Of a stretch of 60,000 nt of DNA, positions 13,801 to 25,800 are shown piece by piece. Made by a program: the position numbers and the translations under genes. The notes under the pieces are model-generated. The model had not been told where the DNA came from. It worked only from the letters and a program-made list of their open reading frames with translations, and ran no database searches. Each line of letters starts with the position of its first letter. Position 1 is the stretch's first letter. The DNA is from Antedon mediterranea (Eukaryota > Echinodermata > Crinoidea > Comatulida > Antedonidae), in the NCBI RefSeq assembly GCF_964355755.1, contig NC_092673.1, positions 31,007,001 through 31,067,000 of the forward strand. The letters run 5' to 3'.

Positions 13801-16800
13801 AGGCTGTTTAAATTATGTATGTCTAAATTTAAAACTACTACTACTACTACTATTTTTATAGATAATAAAAACAGAGAGTAAAAGAAAATGTTGAAATCAT
13901 TTTTTTATAGATCTATGACCTATCGAAAGACGCCACCAATCCGTACTACTATTTTCTGCTACCAAGTGGTAAAGTACGCGATGCGACATTTGTCTTTACT
14001 GAAGAGTCACGTACCATGATACTTATGTCGTCTGCCGGTTACTTGTATGCACAGCCCATGGAAGAGATAAGCTGTGCGTCGCATGGACCATTCTTTGTGA
14101 CCAATAGACTTGAAGTTGCACATGAGGATGTCAAGGCAAGTTCTACATTCTTGTAAAGGTCTTGATGTTTTCAATTAAAGTCCACTCCAGTTAAAAACTA
14201 CCTCCAATTATAGACCATTATTGATATACATTAAATACTGTAAATGCAGCACCAGATGGTCTGTAATCCAAGTTAAGCTTGGTTCCCACTAGAACGTAAT
14301 GCAAGGACGTAACCGCAACGCAAGCGTTTCAACCAATGACAAGCGAAGTTATAGACAGTTAGCAATCACAAGCGAATAAGCCATCGCTTGTGATTTGTCA
14401 ATTCACTTGCGTTGCGTTACGTCCTTGTGTTGCGTCGCTAGTGGGAACCACGCTTTACTCTCATAACAATAATAATAATACCAACTGAAAATCATCTAGA
14501 TCTAGAAATTGTATTTAGTTAAAGACCACTGTGGTCAGTGTTTAAGTGATACCTATAGTCTACTAAAGCTCTGTCTACACTATCAAACAAGTCCGGAAAA
14601 AAAAGGTGTGATGTGCCAAAATATTTTTATTTTTATTTTATTCAATCGAAACCAACAGCAATAATTACCGCCACTAACAGGTTTGATACAAACAAAGCCA
14701 GGGCAGTTTAAAGCACCTTGATTGGTCCTGACATTGTTCTAGGGCTTCTCTCGTCCAGTGCCCACCTTGACCAGAGGTCTGAGGCAGATACTAGATGCAG
14801 GGGCTGCCATAAGAGTCAGCAGTGCTGATTTCAAATGCCTAACGGAACCCCATCTCCGTATACAGCACCCGCTATTCCTAGATGGTCTCCCATCCAAGCT
14901 CTAACCAGGCCCAACGTTGCTTAACTTCAACGTGGTAGTGATATGACATCATCATGTCCAAATATTTCATGTCCACATTATATACTTCTGTCACATAAGG
15001 TTTGATAGTGTAAACAGAGCTTTAAGATATCTGTCAACGTATAACATTAATGTTTGTATGTACTTTTAAATATAAAAATAACGGAAACCAATAAAAAGAT
15101 TTTATTAAATAATATATGTTCAACATTTTTAGGACAGCAACGGCAATACCTTTGGAGGTGGAGTATCCTGTTACTACTCACACACGCTGCAGCTTCTGTT
15201 CTTCAGTTACAGTCAAGGGAAGAACTTCATTGGAGCTATCAGTAAAGATTTCAGCCAGATTGCAACTCCATTTGCTGTTGCACTAAAAGGGTAAGCATGT
15301 TGCTTCCTTTACATTAAATCTTATTATTTATTAAAAGGATTTTGGAAAAAAACATTTTAAGGCTTGGATTTACTGTTTACACTATCAAACTATTTTGAAA
15401 TGTGTGATGTGCCCAAATATAGATGTGATATGACAATGTGTCCATATGTGGACACATCACATCACGTCACAAATTTTGATAGTGTAGACAGAGCTTTAGA
15501 CGCACTTTACAAACGACTGACTTCTTCAGCACAGATCTGCATTACAGAAACAAACTTTCTCTGCTCAGATCAGGTCTGATACCAGCAGACCACCTGACCT
15601 GTCGACATTGGTCTAGTCCTCTATAAATAACTTGGTTTGACTGTCCTTTCAGGTGTGACAACCTTGCTGTACAACCGTGTATGAATCATCATTATTTTCC
15701 GTTTTCTTTCACAGCAATGGTGGTGCCAAGTCGAACCCCCCAGCCTTGTGTCAGTGGAGTGAGGTAGTTAACCATCCAGGTCTGATCTGTGCTCTTACAC
15801 AAACCTCAAGCATCCCAGTTATTCTGATGGTTGAGCCTGGACGTATTATGGTTCAAGAAGTCAAGGCACTGCCAGCAAAAGCAAAGGTGTGAATTAGTTT
15901 TTAAAATGATATATGAATGTAAAGCTCTGATTAAGTATTGTACAGTAAGTCAGCTTAGAGGCCATCGACATCAATAAGAAACACAGTATCATCCTCAAAA
16001 CGAGGGATAGCCAACATTCGAAAGGATAAGGTAACATTCTATTTAACAATATTCTATACAGGTACAAGACATGGTTGCCATTAGACACACATCCTCTTCA
16101 GACCAGCAGCGGACAACATTGATACTTTTGTGCGAAGATGGCAGTCTCCGCATCTACATGGCCAATATTGATAACACAAGTTATTGGTTATCCTCAATGT
16201 TCCAAACACCAAGCGCTATCAATACATTGAAACCTTATCGTAAGAAGAAAGCAACTAAATCAGGTATGGGTAGAATTGTAGCCTTCTTTCCAATCCAAAA
16301 ATCCAGATTTCAATACTCACTTAGTGCCCAGGTTTCCACTGTTCAACTGTTGCTCCACTCCCTAAGCCTCAAACAAGACTTTATGTTTAGCATGATAAAT
16401 ATTATTATGTAATTGAGCGAGTTAATTTGATTGCTGTTGGATGTATATGGGGTGGGGGGGATAAACTAAAGTTGTAGATTGTTAAGTTACTCAACTTATT
16501 GCATATTGCAACCAATCTCTGTTATAGTAACAACAATTTTTATTCAAGATTTTTTATTCTTTTTTGATGACAGGACGACCTTCGGGTCAAGTGTCATTCC
16601 CAGTTGATTTCTTTGAAAACTGTCAAGCGATGAATGATGTAGAATTTGGTGGAAATGACCTTTTGCAAGTGTACAACGTACAACAAGTGAAACACAGATT
16701 GAACACAACAGGCACATATGTTGCCAGTACCAAGGTAAGGAGATGCAGCTTGGCTAAAATATTGAAGTTCTTATTATTATAAAGTCATTGGTCCAAATCT

Positions 16801-19800
16801 TTTCTGGTATCCAATGGCTGAATTCACCATTTACACTTTACACTAGACGAAAGTAAATACATAATCTTATAATAAAAAAATACTATAATTGAATACCACT
16901 ATCTCATTTAATGTTTTTTAGTGGACACAGCCAACCTTCTCAAACCAGACATTCTGAAAATGTCCAAAACACTCCACAAACATCAGATATATTACTGTAG
17001 TATTTTAGTTGAAAATAAAGTGATATAAACAAATAGTTAAATATATATATTTTTTTTTTTCTAGCCAAATGGATTCTCCATTCAAATCGCAAACAACAAT
17101 AGTTCAATGGTGATGGTAGGGGTCAGAGTTCATGTTGGCACTCAGTTCATTGAGAAAGCGCCTTCCTATCTGGAGGTATTTGGCCGGTCCACACAGGTAA
17201 AGTAACATATTGCTTTTAAATTCATTATAATTTTGCAAAATTATTTCATCAGCAAACATATTTCAAATTCATTTTGGTCAGTCCTCACTGAGTAGCCAAT
17301 CAAATCACAATAAATTTCAACTTTCAACTTTCAAGGAAGACTTGACCTTGACTTGCTAATAGGTTAATTGTTTTTTGTGGGACATGTATGTATGTATGTT
17401 TTTTCATCATGTATTTGTGTATTCTTTAGGTATGTTAATTATGCTTTAATCTTTTTAGGCATCATTGCTACGTAATCGTTGGTATGACATGCCATTCACA
17501 CGAGATGAATCACTTACTGCTGACAAAAAGTTCACATTGTTTGGTAAGGATTTTTCAGTTATCAGTGTAATCTTATAAGATATAAGATACTGGCCATATT
17601 CATGAAATAAATCCTATTTTGTCACTGAAAATTTGTCCCAGTGGAGTAACGCAGGTGGAAACCTCCCCTGGTTTAGCACTCCTCAGGGGCCAACCAATGC
17701 TGGTTAGTTGCATTGGGGCTCCTTAAGCTCTGTGTCTCCTGTTCTTAGCCAGTGAGCATGTAACGTCATGTCTTTGTTTAGTTTTGCTTTAGACTACTTT
17801 CCCTTTTTCTTTTCCTCTAATTGTTAAAATATATTCATACTTTTTTTTATGATTTCATTATTGAATAATCTAACAAGAAATTAAAAATATAATTTCCATT
17901 ACGTGAAGTTTGTTTTTTCCTTCTTTTAGTTGGAGCATCACAGGACCCAAACAATGTCACAATGGTAGACTCAATCAAAGTGTATGGCAAAACAAAAGAG
18001 TCATTTGGATGGCCTGATGATCCTCCAGAGGATTTCCCAGTGACCACTGGACAGCCTCCACCAGCTTCAGCAGCAGCTACACCAACTAATGATAATGAAG
18101 TACTTGCATCGCCGCCATTACCGTTGACCCCTCTGGATAAGCTTGTAGCGTCTTCCATTGAAGTACTGGATGGATATGTGTCTTTAGTTCCTATGGTAAC
18201 AAAGGTGCAGTATATATTCATATTCATCTCATTTTGATCGATAACAATTGATAAAAGATTCTAATTTATAATGCACTTTCTATCAAAGCGCAATAGATTA
18301 AAAGTTGCATTCAAAGGTGCCACCAAACAACTCTCATTCGTCTGTCAACATCGACGGGGGCTGAGGCAGTATATTGAGTTAACCATTCTACTTCTCTGAA
18401 AGGTGCACTGGGTTCTTAAAAGTGCACACAAACCAAATGAGTACATTAATTGAACCTCCAGTCCTTATCCTAAAAGACTTATTCTAAAACAAGTAATATG
18501 ATCAAGGAGAGGCTAAAGGGTCTTTCACACCTGTTCCGGCACGGTTCTGGTCCGGCGCCGGAAAATCCAATCGAACGTCATTGTTTCGTTTTCACGCGGC
18601 TACGCGCATATCGATTGGCGCATATCCGCGTGAAAACGAAACATTGATGTTCGATTCGCTGGACCGGAACCGTGCCGGAACAGGTGTGAAAGACCCTTTA
18701 AACTTGACTTAAATGTATGTCTTTTTTTTTACAAAGGAAACAATTAAGCAAACAATGTTAGACCTAGCAACAGAGTTACTCATTCTGCCCACACCAAACT
18801 GCATACAGCAACAGACAAAGATGCTTCTTGCAGCTCTTCTGCAACCAAATACAGCCGGCTATCATTCACACAAGGTATTGTCTTTTAATTTTCTGTTATA
18901 TTGGGGTGACCTGAAACCTTATTACTCATATTAAGCATTATAATAAAGTGATGTGTTTTTTTTTCATTATGTGGAATACTATATATATGTATTATATTTT
19001 TGTACTTAAAATACACAAATAATAAGTAATACAGTTTTAATAAAGTAAAAATTGTCTAAGAAATGATATATCGCTGAGTTGATATCCAGTCAAAATTGAA
19101 CCATACAGTACATGGTCAAATGGTAGAACTGCATTATCAAGAAAATTATTCCGTATTCAAATCTCTGTTTGGGCAACTTTTTTTCATTCTAACAGATTTC
19201 AAAATCTTCACCATTTCCAGTATATCCCTGTCTCAACACACATCGTCCATTACTTTTTTTATCAATAATCTAATATTTTTTATACTTTTTTTCTTTTTAA
19301 CGAATATCAATGTCTTTTGAATTTAATCTAGGCTACGACTTTTGCCATTTATTCAGTATAAATATTATTTTTATTTTGTAGGATGAAGCTCAGCTGACAC
19401 ATGTGATAAAATGTTTAGGCACGAGTCAGGAGACTCCTGAACTTGATCCAGAGGGCTACCAAAGTCTTGTTGTGACAGCAAGAACAGTAGCTTCAGCTAG
19501 GCCTGCTAACCTGGTCCAGTTTGCTAACCGTCAACATACAGCATCATGGCCTGCAAATGGTTTGTTATTTGTTATCTTATTGCATTCATTTTCTCATTTT
19601 TTTAATAAATATAACCTTGTTAACTCACTTCTTCATTTATCTAATTTTGTTATAATTTCTTCAAAAATAAAAAGTTTAACAAAAAAACAAAACAACTTGT
19701 TTAAGCAGTTTTAATCTCATTTTTTGGTGGAAACCTTCCCAAAGGTTGTAAAGCACTTCACGTCATTAGTGTGAAGCTATTATTACACAGTGAACAATGA

Positions 19801-22800
19801 ATAACTTCATTTAAATACTGGTGCAAGTTAGTAAAAATAGAAGCATTGTGTATATAACTTCACATTTGGTATGTATACAAGTCAATAAAGATAAGATTAA
19901 AAGTGCTTAAACAAGTTGTTTTGGTTATTAAGTGCATTTCAATTCTTCTCAAGCATTGTCTACACTATCAAACAAAACAAAATGTGATATGCCCATATAT
20001 GAACATGATGCTGTCATATTACTATCATATTTGGGCATATCACTACCATATTTGGGCACATCGCACCTTTTTTGTCAAACTAGTTAAAAGCTTTGGAAGT
20101 ATAACTATTTAAAATTCAAAATCTTTTGTATATTTACAATACACTCTCTGAAACCTGGTTAGTAGTTTAAATGGCACTGAAATTCTAATTTTTGTTCCTC
20201 AGCAGAATCTCCCAAGAAGATGTCTGATAGCGCAAAGAAAATGATGACATCACCAATGGAACCATTGAAACTGTCGGATCTCAATGAAGAGGAAAACCAA
20301 CACTTTCTGGTCAAGATGGTAGATGCATTCTGGCGTCTACATTCCAGTAAACCCACTCTAGGAATCTTGGCACCAGCTTGTTTGCCTGGTAGGTTGTCAT
20401 GTCTATCCTGTTTTCAATTGTATTCAGTCTTCAATTATACCAAACAAGACCTCATACAAATACAGTCAACTCTCCCAATACCTCCCTAAAAACCAGAAAC
20501 TCTCCCAAAACCAGACTTTTCTCAAGGTCCAAAAGGTCCCAAATTCATTTTTACCATTATAAACACATACCGAATACAGACTTTCCAGAAAACCAGACAT
20601 ATTAGGCCAGCCCAAAGATGTCCGGTATTGGGAGAGTGTATATAAACTCACACAATTGAGTGATGCATTCTTTTAGAGATAAGACTACTAAAATGACTTG
20701 ACATTGTTTGTTCTTGCAGGTCTGACGAACATTGAAGTGACGGTTGGGGCTCTGGTTGAGATTATACATGCATTTGCTGCTAATGATGTCAACAACATTA
20801 ACCTAGCAACTAAACTCTACATGAAGATGCTCATGTCAGAGGTAAAGTTAATTTCTTTCTAAGTTTGAAATTTTATAGCCTAGTTTATTTGTAAGATATA
20901 TAATGTAAGTAAAGTAAGCCCGTAGCCAGGACAGTTTTTTCCTTTTCAAACAGAGACAAGCTGCAAAACTAGTGGTAAATTCCCAACAAGTTTTCACCAA
21001 CTCTACATACGTCCTATACTGTATATATGGTATAACATATTTTTATTTTATATTTTATAGGACCAGTCGGTCAGCTTTGCCTGCAAACAGGCTTTGATCA
21101 AAGTAATGCGACCACGTCATCGCCGACGCCGTGTCATCATTCCCTCACCTCCTCGATGTAGCTCTCCAAATGCTGGTGGAACCAACGGAGAAGATGATGA
21201 TGGTGATGACAAAGGACCACCAGGTGGAGGAGAGGCGCTTGGAGAAGCAGAGGCCATTGTGGAAGAACCTGAAGAATCTGGATTTGAGCTGGTGGTAAGT
21301 TCCTCTTCAATCTGTTTTTGCTTTGGTTTTATGTTGTGTGTGTGTGTGTGTTAGTCTTAGGTTGGTTGTACCATGAAAATGCACTGTGATAGAACTATTG
21401 CTATTATCATTGCTAATAACAAAACAAATATTCATATTTTTCTTATAGGGTCAAGAGGCCATGGCATTAGAACCAGGTGAGATTCCTGGTGTAGTTGGTG
21501 CCAACCATCTTAACCTAGAAGCTCTGCTTGGTGGTCGTGGTGGCCTAGCACCTATGCTTGATCTCCCACCTGATGCAGATGATGAGGCCATGATGGAACT
21601 GGCTATTGCACTCAGCCTGCAAGAGCAAGGTGGAGCGGCAGCTGCTGGCTTGAACCTTCAAGGAATGGCACTGTCAGGTCAAGGTCAAAGTACATCTTCA
21701 CTAGAAGCTGGAACATTGTCTGATACTACAGCTTCAGGTATGGATTTTTTTGTTTCAAGAATACTTAACTGGATGAACTATAAAATGACCATACTCTCAA
21801 TTTGCAACATTCCTAAAATAATAATGGAAAGATCCATATTTCAGCCTTGTCATAATAGATAGTTTGAAAGAATGCCATAATAATTTCCTCTTACAAACAA
21901 ACTTCAATAAAAATTTTCTTTTAAGCTGCAGCTAGCGATGATGAAGGTAGCACAGCAGCAACAGACGGTTCCACTCTAAGGACGTCACCAGCTGAGCAGA
22001 CTGGAAGTGGAGGGTCTGAGAGTGGAGGTAGTGCTGCCGACTCTATTACAGGGGAACATAGTGGTAAGATCCATGGAGATTTAATAAGTATAAGTGTCCC
22101 CCCCCCCCCCCCCAAATAGGGCTGTCTGCTAAATAAGTGTTGGCTGTAGTGGTAAAATATTTATTACCCCTCATTTGTTGGGAAATTGTTCTTATTAAGA
22201 CTTTTCCTGAAAAGGGGTTGACTTAGTGATAAAACATATATTTCCCTTCTTTGTTTTATAAGAAAGTTTCTTCCCTTGTAAGGGTGTCCATTAAATAGAG
22301 GTGGTCCCAAACAAGAAGTTGTATTGTAGACATTAATTATTCAAAGCTGTTTAACATAAGCAACTTTGTTTTTTTAATCAATTTCAAAATTTTTTATTTT
22401 TCAGTTTCATCTTACTCAGCTGTCAGTGGTCGTAGCAGCACATTCGGTGACACAATACACGAAGGAAACCACAACCAACAAGAGAGCACTGGTGGGGGTC
22501 AGGGTTCAAGCCAACAAGATGGTTCTGAGCTGGAGAGTGATGCCGATGCCACTCATCGCATGCATCTACTCAGGATTATGCTACTGGATAGATTCCTTCA
22601 GTATCTGCCAGAATTGAGAGATGTCGGAGGAGTAAGGGCCATTCCATTCATGCAGGTAGGTTTGGTCTCCTTATTCTCCATCTTCTCCTTTTCCTACTCC
22701 TTCACTTTCTCATCCAGCTTCTATTCTTCTCCGCTTTCTCCGGATTTTTCTTTTCATCCTCCTTTTTCTTCCATATGTTTGTCCTCTTTCTCCTGCTACT

Positions 22801-25800
22801 TCTTCTCTTCCATCTCCATCTTTTTCTCCTCTGCCTTCTCTTCCTCCTTTACCTAGTCTCAAAATGGATTTTGTTTCTGCCACCTCCCCCCCCCCCTTCT
22901 CCAATTTTTTTTCTACCATGAAGGGTAATGCTTTATGTCTCAATAATTAGACACACATATATTATGTAATTTTCTTTTAGGTTATACTAATGCTAAGTTC
23001 AGACTTAGATCTAGAAGAAGATAAAGACTGCGGAGCAATGGATAATCTGCTAGTTGCCATGTTGGGAGAGTTAAACATGAGCTGTCGTGACTTCTCTAAC
23101 ATTGCTGTAAGAACACCTCACCACGAGGTACAACTGATCATAATGCGTCTCCTCAGCGTGTTCATGTCACGGTCGAAGTCTGGGACAAAGACTACTTCTT
23201 CAGAGGTAGGAATATTTCTGAATATTGAAACATAGCAGAGTGACTTGCATTGGAGAATCGTTTTCTCTCAGATAACTTCAAATAGTTGATTGAATTAAAT
23301 TTAATTAATGGCATTTAAATACTTGACCCTAACAAATTGAGATCGTAACAAAGCATTGAAGATATTTAAGTGTAAACTCTAGGCTATATTTTTCATTTCT
23401 TTACAGACATCAACAATGATTTCACACACCACTGCTACTGCCATGCTGAATAGTAGCGCAATAGAGTATTGCCAACACATTCTGAAGTCACTCTTAGAGC
23501 ACTGGAAACAGGCAACTCCAGATGAGGTTAGTGTCCAAAGCTCTCTCTACACTATCAAACTAGTTTGACAAAAAAAGTGTGATGTGCCCAAATATGGTAG
23601 TGATATGCTTAAATATGGTAGTGATATTTCATTTCATTTCACATTTATTCAATTAATGAAAACGTAAACAATGTAAACATTATAAACAAATAAAGATATC
23701 ATTAATTAGGATCAGACTTAGAGGCCAAGGCCTGTCTCAGAAAGACCCAACAAAACATATAACATCATCATGTCCATATATGGGCACATTTTTTTGTTAA
23801 TATTCTTCTGATTGCAACTTCTCTAAATTGTTGATACTCATTGGTGTAACGCAGATGCTTGAGGCCCCTGGTTTAGGAACCCTAAGTGGCCCTCCGACGC
23901 TGGAGGCATCGGGCGTTTTTAGCTGTTTTGACATATATGAAGGCCTGATTTTTCCTCCTGGCACTGCTCCGGGGCCACTGGGTTTAACCAGTGTGCGCTC
24001 ATAGCCTTTACGCCACTTTTGATACTGTGCATTACTATTGTTGCTACAATATTTACAAGATAGTGTTCTGTTTGTTTTTCTTACATAGGAGTTAGGCACA
24101 GTGGCTTCAAACCTACTGAAGTCCCATCCTGTGTTACCTCCAGCAGATATGTCGCCATTCTTCCTCAGACAGTATGTCAAGGTAATGTTGTAATATATTT
24201 ATTTAAATAACTATAACCATGCATTACTTGAACTCTGTCCTCTGCAACTGACCTGATTTAAGATTCAACAACTTAACATTGTTAAGATATTATAGAGTTA
24301 TATTAACTTCATAAAAAATGAGATTTTTGTTTTGGCATTTCATCATCTCCATTCATGGATGTTGATTCAAATAAGAAGTCCAAGTAAGAATTTCAAATTA
24401 GAATATTCAACATTTTACGTATTTGAGTATGTTTAGGACAACCACTAGTTTAAAATTTAAAATAACAAATAAATTCCTGACTTTAAATTTTTCTTTTCAA
24501 TTTCTAGGGTCATGCTGGAGATGTTTTTGAAGCATACACACAGCTTCTAACAGAGATGGTTCTCAGATTACCGTATCAGATTAAAAAGATATGTGATGCA
24601 AACCCATCAATTGGTCACCCAGTGTTTGACCAACCATGGATTTATAACTTGTGTGAGGTAACTGCCATTATGCTTATGTTTACTACAGTATAACCCCCTG
24701 CTTTATGTCAGCTGTATTCATAAGACACTTTCAGTGAAACGAACAATGGACAATATATGTTTTAATACTACTATAAAAGGGACATTTTAATCCTAAGGTG
24801 TCACCTTAACAACTGTATGTTGTGAAATTTAAACTTAAACTACAATCATTATTAATTCAATTCAAATTTGCTTTTGTTTAGTACATGATTACGCAGCAAA
24901 CTCCATTTGTGCGTCGACAAGTTCGCAAATTGTTGTTGTTTATCTGCGGTAAGAAGGAGTTGTATCGCCAACTCCGAGATCTTCATTCTCTAGAATCACA
25001 CATTAAGGACATCAAGTAAGTAATGCCTTCATATGTTGTTCTTAGATCAAAATTATAAATAAAAATAATACTGTAATATGTTGTAAAATAATGAAAATAA
25101 GGTAACAAAACTTGAAATAATTTTTAAAAATTCTAAATATATTGTGTAAATGTTAAATTGTCTATATTAGAACTTGTATGCAATTTTCTATTACAGATAC
25201 ATATGTGCCAAACATGGCGTTGATTTAACAAAGGCAGGAGCAATTCCCGCATCAATCCCATATGACACCCTCATTTCACTGGTAAGTTTTGATTTGTGTG
25301 AGTGAGTGGCCAAGTGGTTACGACAGTGGAACCGTTACACGTAGCAAAATATCGGCAAGGGTTTGAGGCTCACTCGCTCCATGGTTCTGTTGGTAGAATA
25401 AGTCTTCTCAGATAAGGACTAAACCGTAGGTCCAGTGTACACAAAATGCTTGTGTGCACTTTAAAGAACCTAGTACATTTTTCGAGACGAGTAGGGGTTT
25501 TCCTGGCATATTAGTTCACACAGCCACTGTCACAACTTAGAGATAGGCTTTCTAGCATAATTGTTTCCTCATCATCAAAATCATTTTTAAACAATGGCAA
25601 AAATCTTATTACTATCAATGTCAGGACAGTATATTATTCCAATCGTTTTTTATTTTTAGATTGAGCATTTGAAAGCATGTCAGGAGGTAGCTACAACTCG
25701 AACCCACAACTGGCAAAAGTTCTGCTTGCGCCAAGACAGTAAGTACATTATTCTATTTCCACTGTACCACACACAGCAGCAGCAATTTTGTTTGTAATAA

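Noticed and set aside
14850-14934. A genuine 5S rRNA gene or plain pseudogene
   Set aside because: The first third of 5S is missing and a long unrelated body with an A-rich tail follows, so a 5S-headed SINE explains it better.
22666-22943. Ser/Phe-rich (+) and Lys/Gly-rich (-) open frames
   Set aside because: Readings of the polypyrimidine tract in UBR4 intron 49.
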